Positions 12,552 through 25,729 of a DNA stretch of 64,000 nucleotides are shown here, one piece after another. This DNA comes from Gordionus sp. m RMFG-2023 (lineage: Eukaryota > Nematomorpha > Gordioida > Chordodea > Parachordodidae), in assembly GCF_954871325.1 (NCBI RefSeq), contig NC_088775.1:66751561-66815560 (forward strand). The letters are read 5' to 3'. The notes beneath the pieces were generated by a model. It was given only the letters and a program-made list of their open reading frames with translations. It was not told the DNA's origin and searched no databases. The translations under genes and the position numbers were made by a program. Within the stretch, counting starts at the first letter, position 1; each line of letters starts with the position of its first letter.

Positions 12552-13239
12552 TCATATTGTAGGTAAAAGAAATCTCTAAAGGGCTATCAAAAAAATAATA
12601 AAAATTGGCGCCAATTTGAGTCTTTATTTCGGTTTACCTATATTGCTTCACCTGTATTTTTAAGCAAAAAAGGGAGTTTGTTTTCGAAATTTTTTTTCCT
12701 TTTTATTTAGTTATAAATTATATACGATGTCAAAATCTTGGCGATTCTATCAACTTTTCCGAAATATACATTTTTACCAAAAATTGAAGAAAAAAGTAGA
12801 TGGCGCTAATGGTTGAAAAATATTATTCTTAAGGAAAATGAAAATATTGATACGTTTATAAGAAATGTGATAAAATTTTCCAGTTCTGACCCCCCCCCCC
12901 TTCCCCTCCCACCATCTTTAAAAAGTTTTACATTTTTTAGATCTCTACTTTGCTACCATAGCGAATGACTTATTAGCTCGATAATGTATAACAGCTGCAG
13001 CAAAAGGGAATATTTTATTCAGCATATTATCGATTATATTTTACAAATAAACTGTTTAAAACGATCTCTCTTTCTGCGTAATATTTTTAACTTGTCCGTT
13101 CAGATTAATTTTAAATAATTCAACCCGTCTGCAGCTTATTATTTTATCCACTGTCTACCAATAACATTAGGGATTTGGAGAGTGCAAAAACATATATTCT
13201 AAGTGCATATCAATTAAAATATTATTTTATATCACAGAT

Positions 13240-13590
13240 GGACGTACCATTTATTAAAATGTTGCGACCCATTTAATCTACAGAGGCATACTTATTATCG
13301 CTTGAATCTAAGAAAGATTCTACTCTGGCTGACCCAAAAAAAATTTACCATTCAATTTAGATATGTTAATATGCTCTTCATGCCGACAAAAATTAGCAAA
13401 TATTCCTTATACTTCAAATGACAATGTAGATATTGATTCACCCCCTCATATAATTAATCAAGAGGCTGTTGATAACATTAATATATCCCTACAATCACTA
13501 GGGGAATCCCTCATTAAGAGAAAACGCTTATGTGAAAAGAAATATTCCAAGAAAAAAATATCTGGAGTAAAAAAAAGTTTTAACAACTAA
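13240..13590 (+). pseudogene. N-terminal fragment of long-TIR element transposase
   Basis: Reading across 13255-13590 (the last 228 bases as one open frame) gives a pattern CC-DPFN...LNLRKILLWL...MLICSSCRQKLA. It parallels the N-terminus encoded at 49389-49012 (KCCNPFK...YDLRNVLQWM...KICSSCRKLKK). The CC...CxxC spacing suggests a zinc-binding domain. A lysine-rich stretch follows (LIKRKRLCEKKYSKKK). The first part needs a frame change, and the C-terminal core is absent. Family known only by this internal comparison. Confidence 0.65.
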
Positions 13591-14498
13591 AATTATACCA
13601 TTATCTTCATCAAATGATGAAAAATTTAATGAGATTTTAGATACCTTAAAAATAAAAAAATTATATGAAAGATATTATTGAAAATTTGTTACATTATTAA
13701 GTGTCTGGCATTTACCCACTCTGCTCCTCAGTTTAATTTGTATATTTAATAAAAATTCAAAATTTTTTAGTATAAAAAGTGAAAATATCAGGTTATTGAT
13801 AAGTTAGCAGCAAAATTTTAACCATCCATAATTTCATAAAGCTATATTTATTTTTTACATCAACTTTTGGAGTCGATAGCGTCGCCAAGGTTTTGACATC
13901 ATATATATATTTAGCAAAGGTGTATAAATAAAAATCAATAAAAAAATTTCGAAAACAAACCTTTTTTGCTTAAAAACACAGGTAAAGCAAAATAGGTAAA
14001 CTGAAAGTTAACGGCTCATATTGGCGCCAATTTTTATTGTTTTTAAATAGCTCTTTAGAGATTAATTTTACCTACAATTTGATATATAATATTTTCTTTT
14101 ACTATAAATAGTTTTTGAGATATAAGCATTTTAAAAATTTTACAGATTCCAAAGTGGCTCTTTTTTGGACCTTTGAGCCCCTATATCTCGGGAACCAGGT
14201 GTGCTAGCGAGCTAAAATAAACGGTTTTCTCATTTTCTTAACTATCTAAATAATTCCAAAATTTTTTAACAATTTTAAAAGGGTTCGGCTGAATCGTAAT
14301 CGACATTACGTGGAATACATGTTTTATTATACTTATAAAATGCATAGGGCTTAATTTAGATTCTATTGTTAAAATTTAATTTTGAATTATATTTTAAAAA
14401 AAATTTAAATTAAAATCACATCTATATACAAAATATATTATTAAAATATTAATTTTTACATTTCAATTAATATGCATAATAATATATACTAGTAGAAA

Positions 14499-14518
14499 GC
14501 CCGTCAAAAATGACGGGG
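14499..14518 (-). other. Helitron 3' terminal hairpin
   Basis: The perfect 7-bp stem cccgtca / tgacggg with a 4-base loop lies 8-11 bases inside the terminal CTAG on the minus strand. This is the standard Helitron termination signal for rolling-circle transposition. Confidence 0.88.
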
Positions 14519-15169
14519 AATGAGATTTTTATTCATTTTTTTACGAAAGTTGTCATGCCAGATCCCTCACAATATTAGGAAGCATATAATTATAAAAGTT
14601 TATCCAGCCCAGCTCAATCCTTAATAATTAGTTAAAGATATTCCCATGTCAGGTGCAAGCTAATATAAATTTTGAGGTTCCAAGCCCAGTCGTATCCAAT
14701 ATAATTATGAAAATTTTTCCCCACCTAGAAGATAGTTAAAATTGATTTATCATCACATGAACGAGAATTATATGATTTACCAATAAGTTTAAGATGTAAA
14801 AAAAACATGTGAATTCCGTATTAAGGGAAACTGGGAAAGCCTGGGCAAACCACTTATTAGAGAATCATGACAAATGAAATAAAAATAACCGACTCTTATA
14901 CTTTTTGGTAATATGATCAATTATAATTATATATAAAAAATAAATTTTTGTTTATATTATATATAGTTATTGTAGCTTTTCGGATAAATTTAATGTATGT
15001 CTTGCATTTCTCAAATTATTTGTCTATATTTTATTTTAAATAAAAAAAAAATGTTATCTATTTAAATAAAAGTGCCATTAAACACTAATGAAACTTATAT
15101 GCAAATTATATATATATAAAATATAAGATAAAAAAAATAAATGAGTTAATTTCAAGCGTAGTTTTTTAT

Positions 15170-15360
15170 TATTTTGGCTACCGGTAACTCTAGAACTGGC
15201 AAGGCGTTTGTTTATTCGTCATTATTTTCTTAGCTTATCTTTAATAGATTCATCAAGTTTTGTAGCAATGTGAGGGATTAAGGTTAGGTTAGCCTAGACA
15301 AATAAAGAAATCAGGCAAAAATATAAATAAACATTATTATTGAAATAAAATGAAGATTTT
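15170..15360 (-). repeat. Extra copy of a Helitron N-terminal exon and its flank at the 3' side
   Basis: The sequence around ctagaactggcaaggcgttt and cttatctttaatag matches the first Helitron coding exon at 19985-20090. The adjoining tgtagcaatgtgagggatta..aggcaaaaatataaa stretch matches 20635-20700 and 26345-26400. Here the exon lies downstream of the helicase C-terminus, so it is a displaced duplicate. Confidence 0.6.
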
Positions 15361-15700
15361 TTGGAATAGATATAAAATCATATATAATATTATTTATAAT
15401 AAAAATAATGTACTATGTATATTTTTTGTGCGTTATACAAAATAATCAGCAGGGATAATAGAGCAATGGTGGATACGACAAAATGGTAAGCTTTTAAAAA
15501 AGTAGGATCCTTAAAAATTGTTATATTAATTTAGTTAAATTTTAAAAATGTACTTTGTATAATTTTCAATTAGACAAAATATTCATCAGAGATAAAAGAG
15601 CATATTGTGCAGCCCGACAAAAGGATGCTAATATAAAATTGTTTAAATTATAAAATAACATCATACTAAGTATGTTTATTCTTATTCGTTTAAACCGGGA

Positions 15701-18700
15701 TTAATCGGATATAACCTCATGATATACCACATTGGTTGTAGTTCTTGTTTTATCATTGGTTATAATCTTTAATTTATGAGGAGAACAAACTCGAGACATA
15801 GCCACATATAGCTGTCCATGTGAAAAAACAGGATGAGGTAAATAGATGCCAACTTTGTTCAACGTTTGTCCCTGAGCTTTATTAAGTGTCATGACAAAAG
15901 CAAGTCTCACGGGAAATTGGCGGCGCTTTAAGGAAAATGGCAAGCCAGAATCTGTAGGAATTAAACTTATTCTAGGAATGAGAACTTTAGTACTGAGAAA
16001 ACTACCAGAAACAAATTCCGCCTCAATTACATTTGGTAGCAAAGAAGTTATAATCAAATTAGTCCCATTGTTCAAACCAGAAGCAGAATTTAAGTTACGC
16101 ATTAATATTATAGGTACCCCGACTTTGAGTAAAAGTTTGTGAGGTGGTAATCCTGATATACTTAGAGAGTTCAAAAATTCAGTGGGATAAAACGTCGCTT
16201 CATCCTTGGTTATCGTTTCATCAGCACTTATGTATGTAATTAAATCCCCCGGATTATTTTTAATCAATTTAATATTTATAGAATCGACATCTACGTTTTT
16301 AGGGGGTCAGGATTGCATTTTGAGCAAATGATGTTCGGTTAAAGGACGTATTGTCTTTGTCTATATCGTAAACAAAAGCAATAAGATCCTCGATATCATT
16401 GGAAGCTATACAGCAATCTTCAGGAATTTTTATTTTATCCCTGGAGCCATCAAATGTTTCATAGCCTTCACCAACTCTTAAAATAAATTTTGAGTATTTA
16501 TTATTAATAAGATAATCATTTGCTTCCTGAAATTGTAGAAGTCTCATATTAATACCCAATCTTAATGGTACTATATGCGACCATAAATAGGATCGTTTTA
16601 AGGTTGAGTTAATAATGTCGCATCTTCCACCACGTTTAATAACAGGTAAAATCTGTCTAAAATCTCCGCCAAAAATAATAATTTTACCACCAAACGGTTT
16701 ATCTAATTTCATTATATCCTGAAATGACCTATCCACGGCCTCGAATATATGTTTATGAGTCATTGATATTTCGTCCCATATTATAATTACCGATTATCTT
16801 ATCAATTCTGCTATTTGGCTTTTGTAAGGAATATTACTTGAGGAACTTTCATGAATACTTAAGGGGATGTTGAAACGTGAATGTGCAGTACGGCCATTAT
16901 AAAGAAGAGTTGAAGCAATGCCAGAAGATGCAACAGCTATTGTAACTTTACCTTGAGATCTCAAGTTAAATAATATTGTATTTAATAGAAATGATTTTCC
17001 AGTACCACCAGGACCATCTATAAAAAATAAATTATGGGATGGAGTGGAGGGCAAGGACATAATTTTGGCATAGATAATATTTTGATCCCGATTAAATAAA
17101 TTGTAGTTAGCCAAATATTTTTTATACATATCATCAGTATCGTAGGAAATTTTCTCCCGAATAAGGTGACACCTAATATTAGCTGTAGCAGATGGAGATT
17201 GAGTGGATAATAAAGGGATAGGCATTCCTAAAAAATCCTTAAGAGATTTACCATTTTGAATCAAAATTTGATTGATGTGGCATAGCGTGAGATTTTCGTT
17301 GATAAGGTTATCCGGCTCTGATGATATTTTTTTGGCAAAATCTTCACAAAGATAAAATTTAAAAGAATTCCATAGACCTAGAGGATCTCTCGGCTCACAA
17401 TGTAATAAAATAACAGAAAATAACTGGCGCAATTTATATGGCATCTTAAATGAAAGACCTTCCTCTAACAATGGTTCCATTCCGCATCATCTGATAACAG
17501 ACCACGTCGAATACATGCATCTTTAAAAATATTACTGACAATTTCATTAAAAGAGTGTAGATCTTCAAAGCATGTTGGCCCAGCTACATAATTAAGTAAT
17601 AATAGTCTTAAATAAAAAACCTCACCCTCTTTAGGAGAAACTGTGCGTATACGGCCAATAACCTTATCACCACCCCTTTGTCGTTTTATCCACTGTTTAA
17701 ATAGATGTTTGCACACATAATATCTTACAAAATCTGCATAAATATATTTTCTGGCATCTGTGTCAAGATCATTAATTTTAAACCATTCGGTTAATTTTGT
17801 ACCAGGATTTTTAGTTAAGATGTTATTTAAATCAGTATTTGATTGGAAAAGGATCAAATGTTGATTAGGTAGATGAAGGTCTAAATGATAGACTGCAGGA
17901 GAATGATCTTGCATTTCAAAATCCAGAGTACGCCATAGCGATTCTATGGCGGATATATATCGAGCATCAATGAACTGGGTAGTTTCATCGACATTATTAA
18001 TGGAAAGAGATGCAGTAGTTCTGTCATGGCCTTTGTAACAATACTTATAAAGGTATATGGACTGGACAGAAGAACAAATTTCTACATTTATATGTGCATT
18101 ATATTTTTTTGATAAATGTTTATTATAAGGAATAATCCAACGGTTGTTAAATATAAATCCGTTTAATTTTTTTTGGAAGGTAACGCCATCATTTTGTCGC
18201 CGATATAAAGGATAACCATACTTATCAATAGAAGAGGTATCCACAAATGATTTAGGATATTTTTTTGAGCATTTTCCATCAATCATGCAGGGACTATTAG
18301 GAAATGTTATACCACATGGCCCATGTGTATTAAAATTGCTAATAATTAGAAACAGCTTAGGCTCAGTTATTTTGTTAGGAATCTCAGCATAAACTACCTC
18401 ATCATAAGTATCAGCCGTTGGTAGCCTATAAGATATATATAGTATAAGGCACATATGACAATGAAGCAAACCTCTATTCTGGAATTCTATGACATCTATA
18501 TAAGCGATTACTCTGCCAAGAACATGATAATAGAGCAAATCCTTTTTAAGACAATATAATTTTTGACGAAAAACGCGACACTCGAAATCTGGGCGGTCGT
18601 TTGGAGTCTGATGAGGAAATAATTTACGCATTATTTCATCCCACTTAGGGTTGCAGGTGAAAGTAATGAATAATGATGGCTTACCAAAGCAGCATACAAT

Positions 18701-20091
18701 AGCCATTGCGTCCTGATAAAGCTGATGCATATGCCTTGGGCCACCGGTAAAAGAAGAAGGCAAAATAAAATTATTCTTCTGCCAAGATTGTCAGCATTAG
18801 TATCTCCCTCTAAAATAGCATCATGTATGCCTTGATAGAGTTTGGCGCATAATTTGGATTGATTATTACGTATAAAATTTAATCGAAGCGTTTCCTGTTT
18901 GGCATAACTGTCGACGATAAATTTGTGAAAAAGACGTTTGGATCTTAAAATAACATTCTCTTCATCCTGCCTGACCATAAAGCGACATAGTACTCTCTGC
19001 AGGTAACATATTTATTAGTTGAGTTTCTATAAGGAATGGATGGGTGGTATCCAATATCGCCTCTGGGAAATAGAAGATAATATTGCAAGGGATCGTATGA
19101 GGAATGAAGCTCGTTAATACGTCGTAAAGGACCAGATATAGTTTTTAAGATAATATCTCTATGGGCTATATGATCACTACCATCACCAGGTAATAATACT
19201 GCTATTTCAGATGAGGTAGGTTTATTGCGATAACGTATGTCAAAACTTGGAGTAGATTTTAAGTTTAAGGATATGTTAGGAACGCCATTAGCGATCATAG
19301 AAGATACACTCAAAAATTGAGAAGCAAAGGAGTTGTAGGTGTGAACAATATCCTGCAATTCCATTAAAAGACAACGATCTAAAAACGGAACCTGGTTATG
19401 TCTGTTTTCTATCTCATTTATACTATCATGTATATATAATTGGGCAAATTTAGGTGTTTCCCCTAATGTTGGTAGGAGTGAACCAATGCGCTGATGAACC
19501 TGTCCATTAATTTGAAAGGTATAATTACCTGATCGCGAATTGGATAAATGATTATTTATATTAACTCCCAGTGAAGTGAATGACAGTGCGGAATTATATG
19601 CTCTTATGTTTGTTAAAAAGTGGGATGATGAACAATGATCCCCGATAAATAAACGTAATAAATTTGGTGGTAATTGGAAAATTTTAAATAAAATTACCTT
19701 CCCATTCAAGCAACATGTAGAAAACTGAATATTTCTACATGAGCTTTTTGATAATTTTTCTCCATTCCACATTTTAGCATTGCAGAAGGCGCATATTTCT
19801 GTCATGTTTCCGATATCTAATATAGGTGAGTGGCGGTCTTCAAATATATGTCGAAATATGCATGGTAGAGGTGCCATAGGGAATGTGGTAGTGGTTATAG
19901 AAATATCAGTTGAAGGTATCTGGGTGAATATAAAATATATCTATATATATAAAACATTAAAAACCTGCAGGGGAGTTGGTATCAGGCGTAGGTCCTTATT
20001 ATCCTGCATACCTGTAATTCTAGAACGGGTAAGGCGTTTGTTGAGTCGCCATTTTTTTCTTTGCTTATCTTTAATAGAAACAGCGTCTATA
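15701..20091 (-). pseudogene. Helitron Rep-helicase protein (decayed)
   Basis: The N-terminal exon (about 20090-19975, ending PTPLQ) is joined by a 55-bp intron to the main exon from 19919. In order: a CxxCxA...W..E finger (CAFCNAKMWNGE), the Helitron-like N domain (LQYYLLFPRGDIGYHPSIPY; LNFIRNNQSKL), the HUH Rep domain (GLLHCHMCL; YLYKYCYKGHD carrying the two tyrosines), then a Pif1 helicase with Walker A (DGPGGTGKSF), Walker B (IIWDEISMTHKH), GGDFRQILPVI and the C-terminal NKAQGQTLNKVGIYLP...HGQLYVAMSRV. The frame changes near 18970, 18740, 17470, 16780 and 16285, so the copy has about five lesions while the catalytic motifs remain readable. This suggests fairly recent loss of function. Confidence 0.9.
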
Positions 20092-20639
20092 TGACAGGAT
20101 TTTCATTGGATGCAAATTCCCTTTAAAACCTTTGCCTACCCCCCTAAAAAATCCTGCCACCGTCGGCGGCAATGTCTCTTTATTATTATTTTCACCTTTA
20201 TAATTATATTGATACTTTTTTCAGAGAATTTATAAGGATAACTTAAATTAATCTATCTATACTACCAACTATCGATATTTTGTGAATATAACGAATTTCT
20301 TATTTAGATAATAAATTCAATTAAAACCTCCATTATTTACAATGAATTAATTATTATGGCATTATGAGCTTGCTGATTTGGAAAACAATGTGTATGATTG
20401 TTTGCAATATATAGATTTAGTCAATAATTGTACTATAATAATTCTATAATAAAAGTATTAATTTTTACAGCAATAAATTGTGTCCTATTTCATCTCAAAA
20501 TTTAATAGATAACCCCGAAATAAATTTATCCTAACCCCATTAAAGCAGCCTACCCCCTACCCCTCAAAAAATAGGATGTGAACTGTTCCTACCCCTCCCG
20601 CTCATGTAGACGCTGAATAGAAATATGATGTTTTGTAGC

Positions 20640-21040
20640 AATGTGAGGGATCAAGGTTGGGTTAGCCTAATAAGGAAATCAGGCAAAAATATAAAACATT
20701 ATTATTGAAATAAAACGAACATTAAAATACTGTACTGAACCTGTAAAGGGGTCAATATATGCCTATCTCTAGTAGTTGGGAGGCTATCATCAAAAATTAA
20801 AATTTATCTAGTTGGGCAAGACTATCATGTTTTTCTGAACATTTATTTTGTATTTGTTGATTATTAATGGTAGATATATCAATATTTAAACAATTATAAG
20901 GAGGAAATAAAGTAGGGTTTGTTATCTAAAATAAAAAAATTTTTAAAAATGAATGCGTTAAACTTGCAGAGGAGTCAAGATTAGGATCAACTCACTAAAA
21001 ATAGTGGGAATATCATCAGAAGCTAAAATGGATGTATTCT
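20640..21040 (-). repeat. Helitron N-terminal exon array, proximal units
   Basis: On the minus strand this holds exon-like units also found at 25730-26860: a unit ending in ctgcagaggagtc / cctgtaaaggggtc (reading ..LTPLQ) and one bounded by the acceptor ttttag before ataacaaaccc. The array is interrupted immediately upstream by hAT copy 2. Confidence 0.6.
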
Positions 21041-21532
21041 AAAAAATAAAAAAATATAAGAACATTTATGCTTTTTAGTATATATATATATATACACTAA
21101 CTTTATTATGTGTTGTTAGCAGGCTTGTTAACCGATCTTTTTAAAACGATCGAATCCCGATCACGATCTTTTCAAAAAATGAGGATCAAAATCCAGGATC
21201 GACCTTTTTTTCTATTTAAATTTCTGAAGGAAATTTCTAACCGATGCAAAATTAACTAATATATGTTATAAATTTATTGTAATTGAATAATAATATAATA
21301 TAACCGATGCAAAATTAACTAATATAAAAATAAATTAAATATGGTATAAATTTATTGTAATTGAATATATAACAATTATAATATATTTATTTATAATTAA
21401 AATTAGCTTTTAATAATAAAATCTTTTGTAAATTATCATCATTTAAACATCCGAGTCTTTCATTTAGAACAAGTTTAGCTTTACTAAACAAGGATGGCAA
21501 AGGTGTATTATATTCAAAAAATATTTTTTTTA

Positions 21533-22396
21533 AATTAATATAAGTATTAAAAATATTCATGGAATCATCATTTGAATAAAAAAATTTTTAACGGAACAAG
21601 CATTTTGTACAGTATTTTTCCCAAAAAAAAGCATCAATGTCATCCATACATTCATTTGAGGTATCCGCATATGATTGTTCCTGCATATTTTCCAAATGGG
21701 CAACTAATCTTTCTTTTAACATCATATTTTGTGGCAGATTAATATAAGGCCAATTAAGTTTAAATTTAGGGTGAATCATGGCTGCCAAAATGTTACCGTC
21801 TTCATACAGTGAAGGAAATCTATATTATGAAATGATAATTAATTTATTATTAAATAAGTGTTCATTTTATTCATATAAATCAAATCGAGTATCTGCAAAA
21901 CTTAACCCTTTTAAATTTTACAGTCAAGTCTGGCACATCATCTCTATGGTATTTATTTATATTTGGGTCATATCATGAATATTGATTAAATGTAAACTTA
22001 ATACTTAATATACAAAGAAATTAACATTGTAATTTATTTACAAAGAAAATTAATCAAAATATTAGCTTAAAATTCAAATAATCTAATAAATTTTAATGTC
22101 TTCAAAGGCCCATTAATATTTTACTAGATATCAGAGGTTTAGTAGAATTGGCCTGTTAAAAATATTTTACTAAATTTGCCAGATCTTTGCAATTTTTTAA
22201 TATATTTTGCAGATATCTGATAATATATAATAATTGCATAAAAAAATATTACCTTTTATCAATACCTCTAAGAACACTATCTACAAGGGGCTGACAATAC
22301 CACAGGCAGCTAAATTTCGTTAATTTATCTATCAATATCGATAGAACGGGAGTTAGATATCCCTGCTCCATATTATCCTCCCGTTCCAAGATTTTT
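21533..22396 (-). repeat. Direct repeat A inside hAT copy 2
   Basis: This block matches 23730-24455 in the same orientation, from aatattcatggaatcatcat through the cgatagaacgggagttagat stretch to attatcctcc. It keeps about 130 bp (about 21670-21800) coding for AAMIHPKFKLNWPY that block B and hAT copy 1 both lack. Confidence 0.85.
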
Positions 22397-23729
22397 AACG
22401 AGATCGCCAAAGGTTCCATAACCTATAAAATTTAAATTTATTTAGAGAATATCATTATATTACTGTGGCATACTCTTTAACAAAAAAACATTCCTCTTGC
22501 CTAAACATTGCAAATCCAATTTGATCACATACTTGTTCTACTTCTGAAAACTTTTCAGAAAGTATCTTATCTATTAATTTCATGGATTGGTAATAAGAAT
22601 TTTATCTTGTCTTGTTGGGAGCTATTAAATATCTTCCCAATTTCTCCAATAAAATATCCGCCATTTTTGACGACATATTTTGTTTATTAACTAAAGCAAA
22701 ACATTTTGCAAAAGTGGATCTAGATATTCGTTTATAATTGAGATCACTATCTGCCATCTCCGCATCTGTTGTTGCAAGGTTAATATTATGGCAACAACAA
22801 CGTTGATGTTTTGGTAGGCTGATAGTAGGAATAATTGGGTCATCAACGGATAATATGCCATCCAATCCATATCCTCACTACTATCTTCTTCATTTTCTCC
22901 AAAAACTCTAGAAAAAATAAATTTATTTAAATAATTTTTGCTAAATATAAATATTACTTAAATGCCTTGACAAAGTTGGTTCCATCAGTCACCATCTTAA
23001 CCACCTTATTATGAATTTTATAGAACGTGGGATATATCTTCGATGACGACTCCAACAATCAGCAGTGGTGCATACATAAGAAACTTCAGACAAATCTCTT
23101 ATAAGATTTGTCGTTATATAAGAGAAGGAAGTCGATATCCTGTTGCCCAGTGTTTGGCGACAAATAATTTTTGTCGCAGGAGAAAAAGTTTTAATCATTT
23201 TTTCAAATGAAGGATCATCAACCAGAGACAGTGGTTGAAAGGTGTCAATAATAAAATCCATGATAACTTTGTCTGCCTTTTTTTGCAATACAGCTGGAAT
23301 GTTTAGATTGTTAAAATTTAATTTAAATTGTCTGGATTTGCAACCAGAACCACTTTGGTTTTGCAGTGATATATTTTTTTATGTAGAGAATTCGTTGAGG
23401 TGTTTGGTAATCTCATTTTTAAATTCACTGCTTTTTCTTTATAAAAGAAAAAAATAGTATGTATCAAAGTTGGATGAAAATAACTTCTCCTATCAAATTT
23501 CATTTTTAAAATTTTATATGGAAATTTAAAGTTAAAAAAAACAATGTACAGGCGGAATGTAAAACCTATATAAACAAAAAAAAAGATAAAGGGTTCAACA
23601 CAAATTTTGTTAAACATATTAAAATATATTATTTAATTTATATATGGTTAAAAAAGGTTCATATAGGTTATTTTAAATTTTAAGTTTACAATATAGTCTT
23701 TGTCTATCATTGTTAAAAGTTGCACAAAA

Positions 23730-24455
23730 TTAATATAAGTAATAAAAATATTCATGGAATCATCATTTGAATAAATTTTTTTTTAACGAAACAAGCATTT
23801 TGTACAGTATTTTTCCCCAAAAAAGCATAATGTCATCCATACATTCATTTGAGGTATCCGCATCATACAGTGAAGGAAATCTATATTATGAAATGGTAAT
23901 TAATTTATTATTAAATAAGTGTTCATTTTATTCATATAAATCAAATCAAGTATCTGAAAAACTTAACCTTTTTAAATTTTACAGTCAAGTCTGGCACATC
24001 ATCTGTATGGTATTTATTTATATTTGGGTCATATCATAAATATTGATTAAATATAAACTTAATACTTAATATACAAAGAAGTTAACATTGTAATTTATTT
24101 ACAAAGAATATTAATCAAAATATTAGCTTAAAATTCAAATAATCTAATAAATTTTTAATGTCTTCAAAGGCCCATTAATATTTTACTAGATATCAAAGGT
24201 TTAGTAGAACTGGCCTGTTAAAAATATTTTACTAAATTTGCCAGATCTTTGCAATTTTTTAATATATTTTGCAGATATCTGATAATATAAAATAATTGCA
24301 TAAAAAAATATTACCTTTTATAAATACCTCTAAGAACACTATCTACAAGGGGCTGACAATACCGCAGGCAGCTAAATTTCGTTAATTTATCTATCAATAT
24401 CGATAGAACGGGAGTTAGATATCCCTGCTCCATATTATCCTCCAGTTCCAAGATT
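23730..24455 (-). repeat. Direct repeat B inside hAT copy 2
   Basis: This is the partner of 21533-22396, lacking the roughly 130-bp coding stretch. Its outer flank runs into the transposase N-terminal half. hAT copy 1 (11380-12110, inverted) resembles this block, including the same deletion. Confidence 0.85.
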
Positions 24456-25729
24456 TTTTTTCCTATTATGAATATAATGAAGCTTTTTGGCATTTAAGAA
24501 CTTATGGATTGAGTCAAATGATACAAAAAATACTTTCAATTCAAAATATATTATTAAAAAAAGCCCTAAAAATGTTGTCAAGAGGATTATATAATCAAGC
24601 TCAAACTGAAACTATAATACTAATTGATTAGATTTAACATATTATAATAAAGAAATAATAGAATAGATATTTATATTTCTTTTGGTGAAACATTGCTAAG
24701 TTCAATACAAATAACATTGAACTGGATGTTTTAATTATATTAAAGAAAGTCAAAATACATTATAAAGGCTTAATTATTAGTTATTACACTTCCATTTATT
24801 ATAAATACTCTTCTTTTGAAAATTAAACTAATATAATAGTAATATTAAAAAATAAATGCCTAATTATTATATACCAAGATTAACTCTTCATCAAATATTT
24901 TATTAATTATACTGTATCTAATAATTCATTTTTTTTATAAAGAATCTGTATCTAGATTCTATTTCTGTAGGACCTGCTCAACTCAGGAATGTAATAAATT
25001 AAATTTAAACATGTTGACATTAAGATTATCAAATAAAAAAAATTTAAATGAATTACTTGTAAATGTCTCTTTAAGTTCGAGGATGATATTTTGGAAGATA
25101 ATATTATCTTCTTACAGAGACGGTATTTGGTGCTGATCATATTATAAGAGTTGCATCCATCCATTTCACATAAAATAAAATACTTACTTAATTTCAAAAA
25201 TGGTAAAAGATTCTCATTCTCACTTATATCTGCTGTTACATCAATAGTAGAAGCAATAGAATCTTCTAAATCTATAATGGACATTTACATTTACCTATTA
25301 AAATAAATATTAATATATTATTATAAATTTATATTAAATAACTTGTAAGAGCTCTAAATCTCGTAAAATTTAGGAAATGAATAAATATATCTATAAAATA
25401 AATGGTGGAATGGAAGTAAATAAAATATGAAGATAGATATTTTTTTAAAAAATAATATTTTAATTAATTTTCAAAATTTTTATTTTATTTATTGCTTTTT
25501 AAGTAAAAAATTAATTTTTAAAAAGATCGGGATCGAATTTTAAACAAAATGATCTCGATCCTCAATTTAAGTCAGAATCATAAATCTCGTAAAATTGACA
25601 AATTTGCGATCGAATCCAGGATCGTCGATCTTTTGATTCGATCTTTTAACAACTCTGGTTGTTATATTTTGCTGAGATTCACAATCCCTATAGCTATTCT
25701 TTTGTTGAATGACCTGCCATCTTTTTCTT

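Larger units (their letters stand above)
9960..14321 (+). mobile_element. Long-TIR DNA transposon (second subfamily), split by hAT copy 1
   Basis: The left arm (about 9960-10214, continuing at 12560-12800) and the right arm (about 13860-14321) are inverted copies. Matching words include attccatgtc/gacattacgtggaat, gctcgct..acacctggttccc, cctatatctcggga, aactatttatagta and ggcgccaatttt. Without the hAT insertion the element is about 2.0 kb with arms of about 450 bp. Only an N-terminal transposase-like piece remains inside (13240-13590). The outer ends share the (T)GTATTCCA-type terminus of the element at 47172-50324, which supports one superfamily. Confidence 0.75.
21387..25284 (-). pseudogene. 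hAT transposase (copy 2), BED finger to dimerisation domain
   Basis: Minus-strand exons in order. The N-terminus (25284-25020) has a BED zinc finger, C-x2-C (YRLCKK) and SNLKRHLQVIH. The core (23288-22989) has FSPATKIICRQTL and SYVCTTADCWSRH with the first catalytic Asp; 22865-22440 has CCCHNINLATT, SYYQSMKLIDKIL and EPLAISLKILE. Next come QGYLTPVLSILIDKL and QPLVDSVLRGIDKR (22400-22250), then AAMIHPKFKLNWPYINLPQN and NECMDDIDAFFWEKY (21788-21600). The C-terminus has LFSKAKLVLNERLGCL. Relative to copy 1, the SASAPVER part of the dimerisation motif is partly deleted (about 20 bp lost near 21497). Stops near 22565-22580 and the duplicated block make it non-functional as it stands. Confidence 0.82.
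21120..25657 (-). mobile_element. hAT transposon copy 2 (4.5 kb), inserted in the Helitron
   Basis: Ends are caggcttgttaaccgatc (left) and gatcttttaacaactctg (right). The 8-bp target duplication is gttgttag (21112-21119) and gttgttat (25658-25665), one mismatch. Subterminal GATC-rich tracts lie at 21135-21210 and 25520-25655. It carries a near full-length transposase on the minus strand and, unusually, two direct repeats (21533-22396 and 23730-24455) around the catalytic core. Confidence 0.92.
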
